64,000 nucleotides of DNA from Microbacterium trichothecenolyticum (GCF_000956465.1 NZ_JYJA01000034.1:62001-126000), one strand, 5' to 3'; shown: positions 34,557 to 44,307, counted from the first letter of the stretch. The notes: generated by a model not told the origin, from the letters alone. Made by a program: numbers and translations.

Positions 34557-35477
34557 TCAGTCACCGCGCAGCACGCTGAGCGCATGCGCCAGGTCGGCCG
34601 GATACTCCGACGTGAACGTCACCCAGTCCCCGGTCGCGGGATGCGCGAACGAGAGCTCGTGGGCATGCAGCCACTGGCGCGTGAGGCCCAGCCGCGCCGA
34701 CATGGTCGGGTCGGCGCCGTAGAGCGGATCGCCGACGCACGGGTGCCGGTGCGCCGCCATGTGCACGCGGATCTGGTGGGTGCGTCCCGTCTCGAGGTGG
34801 ATCTCGAGCAGCGAGGCTCCCGGGAACGCCTCGAGCGTCTCGTAGTGCGTGACGGAGTCCTTGCCGTCGGGAGTCACCGCGAACTTCCACGAGTGCGACG
34901 GATGCCGTCCGATCGGCGCGTCGATGGTTCCGGCGAGCGGGTCGGGGTGGCCCTGCACGACGGCGTGGTAGATCTTCTCGACCTCGCGCTCCTTGAAGGC
35001 GCGCTTGAGCGCGACATACGCCTGCTCGGTCTTGGCGACGACCATGAGGCCGCTCGTGCCGACATCGAGTCGGTGCACGACGCCCTGACGCTCGGCGGCG
35101 CCGGTCGTCGCAATGCGGTAGCCGCCGGCGGCGAGGGCGCCGAGCACCGTCGGCCCCTCCCACCCGAGGGAGGGGTGCGCCGCGACACCCGACGGCTTGT
35201 CGACCACGACGATGTCGTCGTCGTCGTACACGATGCCGAGGTCGGGCACCTCCACCGGCACGACCCGCGGCTCCTCCTTCGGCGCCCACGACACGTCGAG
35301 CCAGGCGCCGCCGCGGAGCTTGTCGGACTTCGCGAGCGTCCGCCCGTCCATCGTCACACCGCCGGCCTCGGCGACCTCGGCCGCGAACGTCCGGGAGAAG
35401 CCGAGCATCTTGGCGAGGGCCGCGTCGACGCGAGCGCCGTCGAGTCCGTCGGGGACGGGAAGGCTGCGCGAGTCCAC
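34557..35477 (-). CDS. rluD: 23S rRNA pseudouridine synthase RluD-family
   Basis: A 306-residue enzyme. An N-terminal S4 RNA-binding region ([20 protein letters not shown]) precedes the RluA-type catalytic domain, whose active aspartate lies in [17 protein letters not shown]. Other hallmarks are [25 protein letters not shown] and [10 protein letters not shown]. It isomerises uridines in helix 69 of 23S rRNA. GTG 35477 is one base past the lspA stop, as in the actinobacterial divIVA-lspA-rluD order. Confidence 0.93.
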   Translation of the reverse strand: MDSRSLPVPDGLDGARVDAALAKMLGFSRTFAAEVAEAGGVTMDGRTLAKSDKLRGGAWLDVSWAPKEEPRVVPVEVPDLGIVYDDDDIVVVDKPSGVAAHPSLGWEGPTVLGALAAGGYRIATTGAAERQGVVHRLDVGTSGLMVVAKTEQAYVALKRAFKEREVEKIYHAVVQGHPDPLAGTIDAPIGRHPSHSWKFAVTPDGKDSVTHYETLEAFPGASLLEIHLETGRTHQIRVHMAAHRHPCVGDPLYGADPTMSARLGLTRQWLHAHELSFAHPATGDWVTFTSEYPADLAHALSVLRGD

Positions 35478-35478
35478 G

Positions 35479-36276
35479 TCAGAGCTGGGCGCCGGACTCG
35501 GGCCGCTTCGGATCGTGGCCGGCCTCGTACTCCTCCGCCTCGCGCTCGGCCTCTTCCTCGACCTCGTGCTGTTCGGCCTCGCTGAGCGGAGGCAGCCCGC
35601 GCTCGGCGGCCGGGATGCCCGCGTCCGGGTCGGCGACGGGGAACTCGTCGCCGAAGCCTTCCACGGTGCCGCCGGAGGCGAACTGGTCGCCCTCGGCGCC
35701 GAGGAGCGTCTCGTCGTCCTCGCTTCTGTTCTCGTCCTTGCGGCCGTGGTCGCGCGTACCGTCCATGTGAACCCCCACGAGTACCAAGAGTGCGATCGCG
35801 ATCATGTCGCACACGATGAAGATGTCGGCGACGTTGTAGATCGCCGGGGACATGCCGGGGAAGAACCACATCCACGGCGTGTTGATGAAGTCCACGACGT
35901 GCCCGACGCCGAAGCCGGGGTCGCGGAAGAGCCGATCGGTGAGATTGCCCAGGACGCCGCCGAGGAGGAGCCCGAGGGCGACCGCCCAGAGGCGCGAGCG
36001 CACGCGCGTCGCGGCGAGCCACGCGATGACCACGGCGACGGCGGCCAGCGCGATCGTGAAGATCCACGTGACCTCCTCACCGAGCGAGAAGGCGGCGCCG
36101 GGGTTGCGGGTCAGGTAGAAGCTCAGGAAGTCACCGAGGACCTCGACCGGCTCCTGGTAGGGCAGGTTCTCGAGCGCAAGGTACTTCGCCAACTGGTCGG
36201 CGGCCAGCACCAGCACCGCGAGAACCGCGATGATGGTGCCGGCCGCCGCCTGACGAAGGGGTGGTCGGCGCGACAA
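35479..36276 (-). CDS. lspA: Lipoprotein signal peptidase with acidic C-terminal extension
   Basis: A 265-residue protein, longer than the usual about 160-200. The first 170 residues form the four-helix LspA core with both catalytic aspartates: D114 in [11 protein letters not shown] and D151 in YNVADIFIV. The remaining about 95 residues are a highly charged, Glu/Asp-rich tail ([24 protein letters not shown]) without membrane segments; this is uncommon. Start is TTG 36276, three bases after the divIVA stop. It cleaves signal peptides of the lipoproteins in this window, such as CtaC. Confidence 0.92.
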   Translation of the reverse strand: MSRRPPLRQAAAGTIIAVLAVLVLAADQLAKYLALENLPYQEPVEVLGDFLSFYLTRNPGAAFSLGEEVTWIFTIALAAVAVVIAWLAATRVRSRLWAVALGLLLGGVLGNLTDRLFRDPGFGVGHVVDFINTPWMWFFPGMSPAIYNVADIFIVCDMIAIALLVLVGVHMDGTRDHGRKDENRSEDDETLLGAEGDQFASGGTVEGFGDEFPVADPDAGIPAAERGLPPLSEAEQHEVEEEAEREAEEYEAGHDPKRPESGAQL

Positions 36277-36279
36277 GGC

Positions 36280-36852
36280 CTAGAGGCCCAGCGCGGAGAC
36301 CGGCTGAGCGCCGGACGCCGTCGCCGTGGTCTCGAGGTCGCGCAGCTTGCCCTCGATGTAGCTGCGCAGCTGTGCGCGGTAGTCGCGCTCGAAGTTGCGG
36401 AGCTCGGAGATGCGGCCCTCGAGCGTGGTGCGCTCGCGCTCGAGCTTCGAGAGCTCCTCGCGACCGCGCGTCTCGGCCTCGGACACGATCGACGCGGCCT
36501 GCGACTTGGCGTCGGAGATGAGCTGGTCGCGCTGCGCGATGCCCTCGGCGACGTGCTCGTCGTGCAGGCGCTGCGCCAGCTCGATGATGCCGGCACTCGC
36601 GGCGGGAGCGGCGCCACCGGCGGCGGGGGCGGGCTCGGCGACAGGCGCCGGGGCGGGAGCCGGGGCAGGCGCGGCAGCACCCGACTCATACGCCGCCAGC
36701 TTGGCCTTCAGCTCCTCGTTCTCGGTGAGAGCCTTACGCCACTCCACGACGATCTCGTCGAGGAAGTCGTCCACCTCATCCGGGTCGAAACCCTCCTTGA
36801 AGCGGACGTGCTGGAACTGCTTGGTGACGACGTCATCGGGGGACAATGCCAT
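36280..36852 (-). CDS. divIVA: DivIVA/Wag31 polar growth protein
   Basis: A 190-residue coiled-coil protein. The conserved N-terminal membrane-binding part has VTKQFQHVRFKEGFDPDEVD with the exposed positively charged and hydrophobic residues, then VDDFLDEIVVEWRKALTENE. A Pro/Ala linker (about 60-95) leads to a long predicted coiled coil. Actinobacterial DivIVA (Wag31) localises to poles and septum and organises polar wall growth. It lies downstream of its own promoter at 36930-36959. Confidence 0.95.
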   Translation of the reverse strand: MALSPDDVVTKQFQHVRFKEGFDPDEVDDFLDEIVVEWRKALTENEELKAKLAAYESGAAAPAPAPAPAPVAEPAPAAGGAAPAASAGIIELAQRLHDEHVAEGIAQRDQLISDAKSQAASIVSEAETRGREELSKLERERTTLEGRISELRNFERDYRAQLRSYIEGKLRDLETTATASGAQPVSALGL

Positions 36853-36929
36853 GGTGATTCCTCTTTCGAGCGTCTGGTCGCTGGCCGATGTCGGGGCGGC
36901 CGCCGGCTGGCGGCCGTTCGTATCAGCAA

Positions 36930-36959
36930 AGCATAGTCATCGGTTCTGAGAGTGTCGAA
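36930..36959 (-). promoter_or_regulatory. divIVA promoter
   Basis: On the minus strand TTCGAC (36959-36954) and TATGCT (36935-36930) are spaced 18 bases apart, a good SigA-type promoter. A hairpin GGCCGCC-GGCT-GGCGGCC follows at 36898-36915 in the leader, about 45 bases before the ATG. Independent transcription from yggT/sepF is likely. Confidence 0.6.
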
Positions 36960-36987
36960 GGCGACGACCTGGTCGGAGGGAGTCGGT

Positions 36988-37287
36988 TCAGCCTGCGAGG
37001 GTGCGGGTGATGCTGAGCAGGATGAAGCACAGCAGCATCGTCAGCGCGAACCCGAAGTCGATCGCGATCGCACCCACGCGCAGCGGCGGGATGAAGCGGC
37101 GGAACAGCCTGATCGGCGGATCGGTGACGGTGTAGATGATCTCCGCGGCGACGAGACCCGCGCCTCGCGGACGCCACTCCCGGTTGAAGAACGGGATCCA
37201 GTCGAGGACCAGCCGCGAGAGCAACACGAAGACATAGAGCAGCAGCGCGAGGTTGAGGATCGCTGCGATGAGTTGGACGACTGCCAC
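36988..37287 (-). CDS. yggT: YggT family membrane protein
   Basis: A 99-residue protein with two membrane helices (about 3-25 and 68-92) separated by a conserved cytoplasmic loop, LDWIPFFNREWRPRGAG followed by TDPPIRLFRRFIPPLR. YggT proteins are regularly found between sepF and divIVA and are implicated in envelope or osmotic functions; the mechanism is unknown. It follows sepF by nine bases. Confidence 0.9.
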   Translation of the reverse strand: MAVVQLIAAILNLALLLYVFVLLSRLVLDWIPFFNREWRPRGAGLVAAEIIYTVTDPPIRLFRRFIPPLRVGAIAIDFGFALTMLLCFILLSITRTLAG

Positions 37288-37296
37288 GTAGCCAGA

Positions 37297-37761
37297 TTAC
37301 GGCTGCGCGAACGGAACCGACTCCGGATCCGCCTGCGCGACCGCTCCGTCGCCCGACACGGCGACGTTCTCGGGCGAGAGCAGGAACACCTTGCTGGTGA
37401 CGCGCTCGATGCGTCCGTAGAGGCCGAGCGACAGGCCACTCGCGAAGTCGATGAGACGCCGCGCGTCGGCGTCGCTCATCTGCGAGAGGTTGATGATGAC
37501 GGGGATGCCGTCGCGGAAGTTCTCTGCGATGACCTGGGCATCGCGGTACTGCTTCGGGTGCACCGTAAGGATCTCGTTGATCGCCGCGGGCGCCGGCTGA
37601 CGCACGACGGCGGGACGGTGGATCGGCGTCACGGGAGCGGCCGGCTTCTCGACGACCTGCTCGGACTTGCGAGCACGCGGCTGAGGGGCCGGCTCTTCGT
37701 AGACCTCTTCCTCGTCGGCGAGTCCGAGGTACACCATGGTCTTCTTGAGCGGGTTCGACAT
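37297..37761 (-). CDS. sepF: Cell division protein SepF
   Basis: A 154-residue protein. It opens with [19 protein letters not shown], the N-terminal membrane-targeting amphipathic helix, followed by a Pro/acid linker and the conserved SepF core ([38 protein letters not shown]). SepF anchors FtsZ to the membrane in actinobacteria, which lack FtsA. ATG 37761 has a strong Shine-Dalgarno (GGAGGATCAG); an upstream in-frame ATG seven codons earlier was rejected because that site lies inside it. Confidence 0.94.
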   Translation of the reverse strand: MSNPLKKTMVYLGLADEEEVYEEPAPQPRARKSEQVVEKPAAPVTPIHRPAVVRQPAPAAINEILTVHPKQYRDAQVIAENFRDGIPVIINLSQMSDADARRLIDFASGLSLGLYGRIERVTSKVFLLSPENVAVSGDGAVAQADPESVPFAQP

Positions 37762-37793
37762 CTGATCCTCCGTAGTGCTCATCTGTTCCGAGG

Positions 37794-38480
37794 CTAGCCG
37801 CGTTCTGGTCTGGGTCCGGTGATTGCCGAACCGATGCGTAGGTGTGTCGCGCCGGCCGCGATGGCCTCGGCGAAGTCCGCCGTCATGCCGGCGGAGATCC
37901 ACTCGGCATCCGGGACGACCGCGCGCACGGCGCCGGCGAGGCGGTTCAGCCGCTCGAACGCCGCAGCGGGCGGCTCGTCCAGCGGCGCGACCGCCATCAC
38001 CCCGCGCACGCGCAGCGAGGGCAGCGCGGCGGTGTGGGCGGCGAGGGCCTCGAGGTCGTCAGGGGCGACGCCGCCACGGCCGGGGTCGTCGGTGAGGTTG
38101 ACCTGCAGGAGCACGTCGAGGACGGCGTCTCCCGGCTCGGACGCGGCGTCGAGCGCGTCTGCCAGGCGGGAACGGTCCAGCGAATGGACGACGGATGCTG
38201 CCGCCCGGATCGCGCGCGCCTTGTTGGTCTGCGCCTGCCCGATGAAGTGCCAGCGCAGACCGGCGAGGGCTCCGACCTCGGCCGCCTTGCGGCTGAACTC
38301 CTGCTGCCGGTTCTCCCCCACGTCGCGCACGCCGAGCCCGTACAGCTCCTCGACGAGGGACGCCGGGTGGAACTTGGTCACGACGATGCGGGTGAGCTCG
38401 GACGGATCACGGCGCGCCGCGCGCGCGGCATCCGCGATCCGCTCATCGATCGTCGCGAGACGATCGGCGAGGTCGCCCAC
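37794..38480 (-). CDS. yggS: PLP homeostasis protein YggS
   Basis: A 228-residue single-domain PLP-binding TIM-barrel protein (alanine racemase fold without activity). The PLP-lysine lies in [10 protein letters not shown] and the phosphate-binding end has [20 protein letters not shown]. It regulates pyridoxal phosphate levels. The GTG at 38480 abuts the ftsZ stop directly. It precedes sepF, as in other Actinomycetota. The pgeF gene often found between ftsZ and yggS is absent here. Confidence 0.94.
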   Translation of the reverse strand: MGDLADRLATIDERIADAARAARRDPSELTRIVVTKFHPASLVEELYGLGVRDVGENRQQEFSRKAAEVGALAGLRWHFIGQAQTNKARAIRAAASVVHSLDRSRLADALDAASEPGDAVLDVLLQVNLTDDPGRGGVAPDDLEALAAHTAALPSLRVRGVMAVAPLDEPPAAAFERLNRLAGAVRAVVPDAEWISAGMTADFAEAIAAGATHLRIGSAITGPRPERG

Positions 38481-39635
38481 TTACTTGAGGAAGTCGGGGA
38501 TATCGAGGTCGTCGTCGCCGAACGCGGTGTCGTAGGACGACTCGGTGACGGCGCCGACCGCAACCGGCACCTGCTGGGGCGTCTCGACGACATCGCGGTC
38601 CTTCGCGGCCTCGTCGGCCGATGTCACGGGCAGCGCGGGCGTGGAGACGACGCGCGTGGCCGTGATCGGCTCGATGCGGGCCTGCGGCTCGCCGCCGTCG
38701 AAGCCCGCCGCGATGACGGTGACGCGCACCTCGTCGCCGAGGGTGTCGTCGATGACCGTGCCGAAGATGATGTTCGCCTCAGGGTGCGCGGCCTCCTTGA
38801 CCAGCTGCGCCGCGTCGTTGATCTCGAAGATGCCGAGGTTCGAGCCGCCCTGGATCGACAGCAGCACACCGTGCGCGCCTTCGATCGAGGCCTCGAGCAG
38901 GGGCGATTCGACGGCGAGCTCGGCGGCCTTGATGGCGCGATCCGCCCCCCGTGCGGAGCCGATGCCCATGAGCGCCGAACCCGCTCCCTGCATGACCGAC
39001 TTGACGTCGGCGAAGTCGAGGTTGATGAGACCGGGTGTCGTGATGAGGTCGGTGATGCCCTGCACACCGGCGAGGAGCACCTGATCGGCGGTGGCGAACG
39101 CCTCGATCATCGAGATGCCGCGGTCGCTGATCTCGAGCAGGCGGTCGTTCGGCACCACGATGAGGGTGTCGACCTCTTCCTTCAGGCGCGCGACGCCCGA
39201 CTCTGCCTGCTGCTGGCGTCGACGGCCCTCGAAGGAGAAGGGCTTCGTCACGACACCGATCGTGAGTGCTCCTATCGACTTCGCGATCTTGGCCACGACC
39301 GGCGCGCCGCCGGTGCCGGTGCCGCCGCCCTCGCCCGCGGTGACGAAGACCATGTCTGCGCCGCGCAGCGCCTCCTCGATCTCCTCCGCGTGGTCCTCGG
39401 CGGCGCGGCGCCCCACCTCGGGGTCGGCACCTGCACCGAGCCCCCGGGTCAGCTCGCGCCCGACATCCAGCTTGACGTCGGCGTCGCTCATGAGCAGCGC
39501 CTGGGCGTCGGTGTTGATGGCGATGAACTCGACGCCCCGCAGGCCGAGCTCGATCATGCGGTTGACCGCGTTCACGCCGCCGCCGCCGACGCCGACCACC
39601 TTGATGACGGCGAGGTAGTTCTGGTTCTGGCTCAT
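38481..39635 (-). CDS. ftsZ: Cell division GTPase FtsZ
   Basis: A 384-residue tubulin homologue. The GTP-binding motif [15 protein letters not shown] and the synergy-loop segment [12 protein letters not shown] are present, as is the C-terminal peptide [11 protein letters not shown] that contacts SepF. The variable linker is about 55 residues, normal for actinobacteria. ATG 39635 has GGAGGCC before it. It polymerises into the Z ring. Spacing from ftsQ is 176 bp with an AT-rich regulatory region. Confidence 0.97.
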   Translation of the reverse strand: MSQNQNYLAVIKVVGVGGGGVNAVNRMIELGLRGVEFIAINTDAQALLMSDADVKLDVGRELTRGLGAGADPEVGRRAAEDHAEEIEEALRGADMVFVTAGEGGGTGTGGAPVVAKIAKSIGALTIGVVTKPFSFEGRRRQQQAESGVARLKEEVDTLIVVPNDRLLEISDRGISMIEAFATADQVLLAGVQGITDLITTPGLINLDFADVKSVMQGAGSALMGIGSARGADRAIKAAELAVESPLLEASIEGAHGVLLSIQGGSNLGIFEINDAAQLVKEAAHPEANIIFGTVIDDTLGDEVRVTVIAAGFDGGEPQARIEPITATRVVSTPALPVTSADEAAKDRDVVETPQQVPVAVGAVTESSYDTAFGDDDLDIPDFLK

Positions 39636-39673
39636 GCCGGCCTCCGTAGCCCTGGACCTGTCGAAACCTTCAA

Positions 39674-39713
39674 CCTCTAGTAGAGGTATAAAGAATTGCC
39701 CGGTATGCAATTC
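39674..39713 (-). promoter_or_regulatory. AT-rich ftsZ promoter region with two inverted repeats
   Basis: Two dyads lie in the ftsQ-ftsZ interval. CCTCTA-G-TAGAGG is at 39674-39686 and GAATTGC-N7-GCAATTC at 39693-39713. On the minus strand TATACC (39690-39685) resembles a -10 box, with the first dyad around the presumed start and the second just upstream. No good -35 is visible. The AT content is far above the surroundings. Confidence 0.5.
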
Positions 39714-39811
39714 CTTTGTCACGAAAGTAGGCCGATGCCGCGCGCGAGCTCGGAGCGAGTCGGCGTGTCGCGCCATCTGGTACTCGAAGTCGCGTCGGAG
39801 GGCGTTGCGCG

Positions 39812-40831
39812 TCAGCGGACGACGACGGCGTCCGGCGATGAGACGTCGTACGAGAACACGTCGGCAGGCGGGCGCGCCGCCATGATCTTGTTCAGGGCGA
39901 GGGCCTTCTTCGCCGAATCCTCCGCGCTCCCCCACACGACCTGCGTGTTCGTGCCGCCGAGTTCGAGCGTCACGTCGTCGGGGGTGGATGCCGTGACCCC
40001 CGTCACCTGCGCACGGATCGCGTCGGGCAGCGAGCGCATCACCTGACCGGCCGCGGCGAACGCGTCGGAGTCCACGCCACCCGTGATCGTGAGCACGGGA
40101 GTGCCGGCGCTCGGCGTCGCCGTCGTCGACAGCGCCACGCCCGCCGCGTCGACGAGGGTGTACCCCGCACGCGTCTCGATCAGCCCGATCGGCGTGCGCT
40201 CGACGATCCGCACCACCAGCTCGTGCGGCGGTCGCGCCTCGAGGGCGTAGGTCTCGATGAGCGGGAACGCGACGAGCTCGGCCTTGATGGCGCTCTCGTC
40301 GACCAGCGGCAGCGGCGTGCCGAGCTGACCGGACAGCGCGGCGCTGACGTCGCCGGCAACGAGCTCCTGCGCACCGACCACAGTGATCTTCTCCACCCCG
40401 AACAGCGGACTGTACGCGGCGCCGAGCGTGCCGAGGGCGAGGAGGAGGACGGATGCCGCCGCACCGAACCACACCGCGCGCCGGCGTCGCTGGCGCACGG
40501 TGAAGCGGCGGATCTCGGCGCGCAGCGCCTTGCGCCGGGCGTGGGCGGCACTCCACACCTCGCGGAAGCCCACCTGCGCAGCATCCGTTCCCGCGTCGGC
40601 CGTCGTCGAATCGGGGGTGGGCTTCGCGTCGCGCAGCGGCGTCGGCGACGCCAGCGGGATGACGGGGGCCGTGGGGTTCTCGTCGGGCGCCGGCTCGTCC
40701 CGCCGACGTGCCGCCGGTGCCCGCGTGGCGGCGGACTCCTCGATGGGACGCTGCGTGCGCGTCGGCGCGGCCTTCTCCGCCGTGCCGCGCGAGGCGACCG
40801 GCGGCTGCGGCAACGGCGACGGGCGGCGCAT
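39812..40831 (-). CDS. ftsQ: Cell division protein FtsQ
   Basis: A 339-residue bitopic protein. The N-terminal about 115 residues are cytoplasmic and low complexity (Ala/Pro/Arg/Thr), followed by one helix ([20 protein letters not shown]). The extracytoplasmic part holds a POTRA domain ([19 protein letters not shown]) and a beta domain. It links FtsB/FtsL-like proteins to the divisome. Its stop precedes the ftsZ region; murC ends seven bases before its start. Confidence 0.93.
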   Translation of the reverse strand: MRRPSPLPQPPVASRGTAEKAAPTRTQRPIEESAATRAPAARRRDEPAPDENPTAPVIPLASPTPLRDAKPTPDSTTADAGTDAAQVGFREVWSAAHARRKALRAEIRRFTVRQRRRRAVWFGAAASVLLLALGTLGAAYSPLFGVEKITVVGAQELVAGDVSAALSGQLGTPLPLVDESAIKAELVAFPLIETYALEARPPHELVVRIVERTPIGLIETRAGYTLVDAAGVALSTTATPSAGTPVLTITGGVDSDAFAAAGQVMRSLPDAIRAQVTGVTASTPDDVTLELGGTNTQVVWGSAEDSAKKALALNKIMAARPPADVFSYDVSSPDAVVVR

Positions 40832-40838
40832 GCGGCTG

Positions 40839-42263
40839 CTACTTCGCCGTGCTCGTCTGACGGGCGGAGTCCTCGTGGGCGAGGGCCTCGAGCACCTGCG
40901 GGATGATGAGGTACACGTTGCCGCAGCCGAGGGTGATGACGTAGTCGCCGTCGCGCGCGACCGAGGCCGTGTAGTCCGCGGCCTCCTGCCAGTCGGGGAC
41001 GTAGTGCACGTGCGACGGGTCTGCGAAGGCCGCGCTCACGAGCTCGCCGGTGACTCCGGGCACGGGGTCCTCCCGGGCGCCGTAGACGTCGAGCATGACG
41101 GTGTGGTCGGCGTACCGCTCGAGCACCTCGGCGAACTCGCGGTACATCTCCTGCGTGCGCGAGTAGGTGTGCGGCTGCTGGATCGCGATGAGGCGTCCGT
41201 CGCCGACGACCGACCGAGCCGCGGCGAGGGCGGCGGCGACCTCGGTCGGGTGGTGGGCGTAGTCGTCGAAGACGCTGACGCCCCGCTCGACGCCGTGCAG
41301 CTCGAAGCGGCGGACGGTGCCGGCGAAGCCCTCGACCGCGCGGACCGCGGGCTCGAGGGCGTGGCCGAGCGTGAGGAGCACGGCGACCGCGCCCGCGGCA
41401 TTGATCGCATTGTGGGCCCCGGGAACCGGCAGCTGCGCGTCGACGGCGACCCCGTCGTGCGTGATGCGGAACGAGACGGGTCCGTCGGTGACGATGTCGC
41501 TCACGCGCACCGTCGCGTCTGCGGCCTCGCCGAAGGTGATGACGTGCCGGTGGGTGAGCTGTGCGGCGACGAGCTGCGCACCCGCGTCGTCGGACGAGAT
41601 GACGACCGCCTCGCGCGCCTCGTTCGCGAACCGGGCGAACGCGGCGTAGAACGCGTCGCGGGTGCCCCAGTGGTCGAGGTGGTCGGGATCGACGTTCGTG
41701 ATGAGCGCGATCGACGTGTCGTACAGCAGGAACGTGCCGTCGGACTCGTCGGCCTCGATGACGAAGAGCTCGTCCGAGCCGCTGCCGCTGGACACACCCA
41801 ACTGGGCGATGACGCCGCCGTTCACGAAGGTCGGCTGGACGCCCAGGTCGCGGAGGGCGGTGACGATCATGCCGGTCGACGTGGTCTTGCCGTGAGCACC
41901 GGCGACCGAGACGAGCCGACGCCCGCCGATCAGCCAGTACAGCGCCTGCGACCGGTGTATGACGTGCAGCCCGCGCTCTTTGGCGAGCACGAACTCGGGG
42001 TTCTCGGGCCAGATCGCGCCCGTGTGCACGACGGTGTCGACATCGTCGGCGAGGTTCGACGCGTCGTGCCCGACGTAGACGGTGGCGCCGAGCTCCGCGA
42101 GCTCGCGCAGCGCCGTGCTGTCGGCGCGGTCGGATCCCGAGACGCGGATCCCGCGCTCCAGATACATGCGGGCGAGCCCCGACATGCCGGATCCGCCGAT
42201 TCCGATGAAATGGGCGGCCGTGATGTCGTCGGGAATGGGAAGACTGAGATCGGGTCTGATCAT
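40839..42263 (-). CDS. murC: UDP-N-acetylmuramate-L-alanine ligase
   Basis: A 474-residue Mur ligase that adds the first amino acid to UDP-MurNAc. The ATP-binding P-loop is [13 protein letters not shown], and other signatures are [15 protein letters not shown] at the N-terminus, [28 protein letters not shown] and [14 protein letters not shown]. Its ATG at 42263 lies nine bases after TAGACT (42278-42273), so it has a separate, almost leaderless promoter. That fits its separation from murG by the gntR/lipoprotein pair. Confidence 0.96.
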   Translation of the reverse strand: MIRPDLSLPIPDDITAAHFIGIGGSGMSGLARMYLERGIRVSGSDRADSTALRELAELGATVYVGHDASNLADDVDTVVHTGAIWPENPEFVLAKERGLHVIHRSQALYWLIGGRRLVSVAGAHGKTTSTGMIVTALRDLGVQPTFVNGGVIAQLGVSSGSGSDELFVIEADESDGTFLLYDTSIALITNVDPDHLDHWGTRDAFYAAFARFANEAREAVVISSDDAGAQLVAAQLTHRHVITFGEAADATVRVSDIVTDGPVSFRITHDGVAVDAQLPVPGAHNAINAAGAVAVLLTLGHALEPAVRAVEGFAGTVRRFELHGVERGVSVFDDYAHHPTEVAAALAAARSVVGDGRLIAIQQPHTYSRTQEMYREFAEVLERYADHTVMLDVYGAREDPVPGVTGELVSAAFADPSHVHYVPDWQEAADYTASVARDGDYVITLGCGNVYLIIPQVLEALAHEDSARQTSTAK

Positions 42264-42296
42264 GACCGGTCAAGTCTAAGTTGGCGGGCGGATGCC

Positions 42297-42320
42297 GCGG
42301 CCCCGGCACGCTGGGGCCGC
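42297..42320. other. Inverted repeat in the murC/gntR divergent interval
   Basis: GCGGCCCC (42297-42304) pairs with GGGGCCGC (42313-42320) over an eight-base loop. It stands between the two divergent promoters; function unknown. Confidence 0.45.
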
Positions 42321-42340
42321 TCGGCGCCGACGCACTGCTT

Positions 42341-42374
42341 TGTGTTGACACATTGATACAGACGGCGACACAAT
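42341..42374 (+). promoter_or_regulatory. gntR promoter with TGTGT-N2-ACACA operator
   Basis: A consensus TTGACA (42345-42350) and CACAAT (42369-42374) are spaced 18 bases apart. The dyad TGTGT-TG-ACACA at 42341-42352 straddles the -35, and a partial copy (TGATACA) follows. This fits repression by the GntR/YtrA-type regulator encoded downstream. The start of transcription is predicted at or next to the ATG 42382. Confidence 0.6.
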
Positions 42375-42381
42375 CGAAGTC

Positions 42382-42441
42382 ATGACCAGCGAGTTCGAGA
42401 TGTCGTTCGAGGCACTCACGTCGGGAGGAGCACCCGCATGA
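42382..42441 (+). CDS. Leaderless 19-residue micro-ORF upstream of gntR
   Basis: ATG 42382 begins a 19-codon reading frame, MTSEFEMSFEALTSGGAPA, that ends in TGA overlapping the gntR ATG by four bases (ATGA). It lies about eight bases after the -10 box, so it would be the first codon of a leaderless transcript, with gntR translated by coupling. It may be a small protein or a translational leader. No homologue is known to me. Confidence 0.45.
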   Translation: MTSEFEMSFEALTSGGAPA

Positions 42442-42815
42442 TCGTCATCGACCCGTCCTCCCCTCTCCCGCCGTTCGAGCAGCTGCGCACGGGGCTCGTC
42501 GACGCGGTCGCGTCCGGCGAACTCGCCGCGGGCACGCGGCTGCCCACGGTGCGCCGCCTCGCCGAAGACCTGGGTGTCGCACCGGGCACGGTCGCCCGCG
42601 CGTACCGCGAGCTCGAGGCATCCGGAATCATCGAGACCCGCGGCCGCAACGGCACGTTCGTCGCTTTCGACGCCGACCCCGCCCGTCAGCAGCTGCAGCG
42701 CGCCGCGGCGGCGTTCGCCGCGCAGGTTCGCGACCTGCATCTCGACGCCGAGGAGGCGCTCGCCGTCGTCACTGCTGCGCTGCGTGCGCCCGGGTCCGCG
42801 ACCGCGGGAGCCTGA
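42438..42815 (+). CDS. GntR family transcriptional regulator, YtrA subfamily
   Basis: A 125-residue regulator. The winged helix-turn-helix of GntR proteins covers residues 10-75 (PPFEQLRTGLVDAVASGELA, LPTVRRLAEDLGVAPGTVAR, RELEASGIIETRGRNGTFV) and a short C-terminal helical part follows, the size of the YtrA group. It usually regulates an adjacent membrane or ABC transporter gene; none is adjacent here. Likely autoregulates through the TGTGT-ACACA dyad (inference). Ends one base before the convergent lipoprotein. Confidence 0.88.
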   Translation: MIVIDPSSPLPPFEQLRTGLVDAVASGELAAGTRLPTVRRLAEDLGVAPGTVARAYRELEASGIIETRGRNGTFVAFDADPARQQLQRAAAAFAAQVRDLHLDAEEALAVVTAALRAPGSATAGA

Positions 42816-43220
42816 TCACAGCCGCGTGCTGGTGCACTCCCCCAGCTGGGTCATCGAGAGGGCGTCGGGGCACTCGTCGAGCCACCAGCCCTCGCCGTAG
42901 CGATCCTGCGTCATGTCGGTGTAGATCTCCCACCCGCCGCCAGGGAGCACGCGGTAGTACGCCGTGAACGGGTCGCCCTCCGTGGTCGGTCGGGTCACCG
43001 CCAGCTCCGCGCCGGCGACGGAAGCCTCCTCGAGGCACGCGATGTCGCCGGTCGGAACCTCTTCGCCCTGATCGAGCTCGACGGTGCCGCAGGCCGGGAG
43101 CTCTTCGCGGCCGAGGAACGCCTGCGGCGTGGGCCCGCCTTTCGGCGCACCCGGGCCGGCCGTGCAACCGCTCAGCGCCAGTGCGCACAGCGCGCTCAGC
43201 AGAGCCGCGACGACACGCAT
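42816..43220 (-). CDS. Predicted lipoprotein downstream of murG
   Basis: A 134-residue protein with a signal peptide and lipobox LSGC (C19). The mature part has four further cysteines and a PACGTVELDQGEEVPTGDIAC segment, so a disulfide-bonded domain is likely. Its ATG is one base after the murG stop, so translation is coupled to murG. Its stop abuts that of the convergent gntR. Function unknown. Confidence 0.75.
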   Translation of the reverse strand: MRVVAALLSALCALALSGCTAGPGAPKGGPTPQAFLGREELPACGTVELDQGEEVPTGDIACLEEASVAGAELAVTRPTTEGDPFTAYYRVLPGGGWEIYTDMTQDRYGEGWWLDECPDALSMTQLGECTSTRL

Positions 43221-43221
43221 C

Positions 43222-44307
43222 TCAGTCGCGCAGCGCGTCGTCGATCATCGCGACGACGTTCTCGGTTCCGGTGCGGGTGCCGACGGATGTCGCGGCCGCC
43301 GCCATCGCCACGCGGCGGGTCTCATCGACCAGGAGCGGCACGACCTCGGACCGCACGCGATCGCCCGTGAACTCCGCATCCGGGATCAGGATCGCCGCGC
43401 CGGCGCGGACCGCAGAGGAGGCGTTCAGCGCCTGCTCGCCGTTGCCCACGGCGTAGGGCACGTAGGCGGTCGGGATGCCCAGTGCGCTGATCTCGCTGAC
43501 CGTGGCCGAACCGGCGCGCGAGACGATGAAGTCGGCGAGAGCGAACGCGAGGTCCATGCGGTCGACGTAGCGGCGGACGACATAGCCCGGCGCGCCGGGG
43601 TCGACGAGCTCGGAGCGCTCGCCGGTGACGTGCAGCAGCTGCCAGCCGGCGTCGAGCACGGCACGCCAGCCCTCGCCGTGCCCTTCGCCGAAGGCGGCGT
43701 TCAGGCGCTGGGCGCCGAGCGAGCCGCCGAAGACCAGGAGCACCGGCTTCGCCGGATCGAGTCCGAAGTACGCGGCCGCCTCGTCGCGCAGCGCGGCGCG
43801 GTCGAGCGCCACGATCTCCCGACGCAACGGCATCCCCACGACCTTCGAGCGCTTGAGTGGCGTGCCCTCGAAGGCCACGCCGACACCGGCCGCGCGGCGG
43901 GCGCCGAGCACGTTCGCGAGGCCCGGGCGGGCATTGGCCTCGTGCACGACGAACGGCACGTTCTCGCGCCGTGCCGCGACGTACGCCGGGGCCGACGCGT
44001 AGCCGCCGAAGCCGACGAGCACGTCGACGCCGCGCTGTGCGATGTGTGCGCGCACCTGTGAGATCGCGCGGGGGAAGCGCGCCGGGAACGTGGCGGCCGC
44101 CTTGTTCGGGCGGCGCGGGAACGGCACCTTGTCGACGAACAGCAGCTCGTAGCCGCGCTCGGGCACGAGCCGCGCCTCGAGCCCCTCGCGGGTGCCGAGC
44201 ACGAGCACCTCGGCCTCGGGGTCGCGGGCGCGCAGCGCGTCGGCGACAGCCAGGAGCGGGTTGACGTGTCCGGCGGTGCCGCCGCCGGCAAGAAGGTACG
44301 TCGTCAC
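43222..44307 (-). CDS. murG: UDP-N-acetylglucosamine transferase MurG
   Basis: A 361-residue GT-B glycosyltransferase that makes lipid II. Motifs seen are the N-terminal LLAGGGTAGHVNPLLAVADA, VVHEANARPGLANVLG, LVFGGSLGAQRLNAAF and ADFIVSRAGSATVSEISALG. GTG start at 44307. Followed by the lipoprotein one base later. A nested hairpin separates it from ftsW (44425). Peripheral membrane location. Confidence 0.96.
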   Translation of the reverse strand: MTTYLLAGGGTAGHVNPLLAVADALRARDPEAEVLVLGTREGLEARLVPERGYELLFVDKVPFPRRPNKAAATFPARFPRAISQVRAHIAQRGVDVLVGFGGYASAPAYVAARRENVPFVVHEANARPGLANVLGARRAAGVGVAFEGTPLKRSKVVGMPLRREIVALDRAALRDEAAAYFGLDPAKPVLLVFGGSLGAQRLNAAFGEGHGEGWRAVLDAGWQLLHVTGERSELVDPGAPGYVVRRYVDRMDLAFALADFIVSRAGSATVSEISALGIPTAYVPYAVGNGEQALNASSAVRAGAAILIPDAEFTGDRVRSEVVPLLVDETRRVAMAAAATSVGTRTGTENVVAMIDDALRD

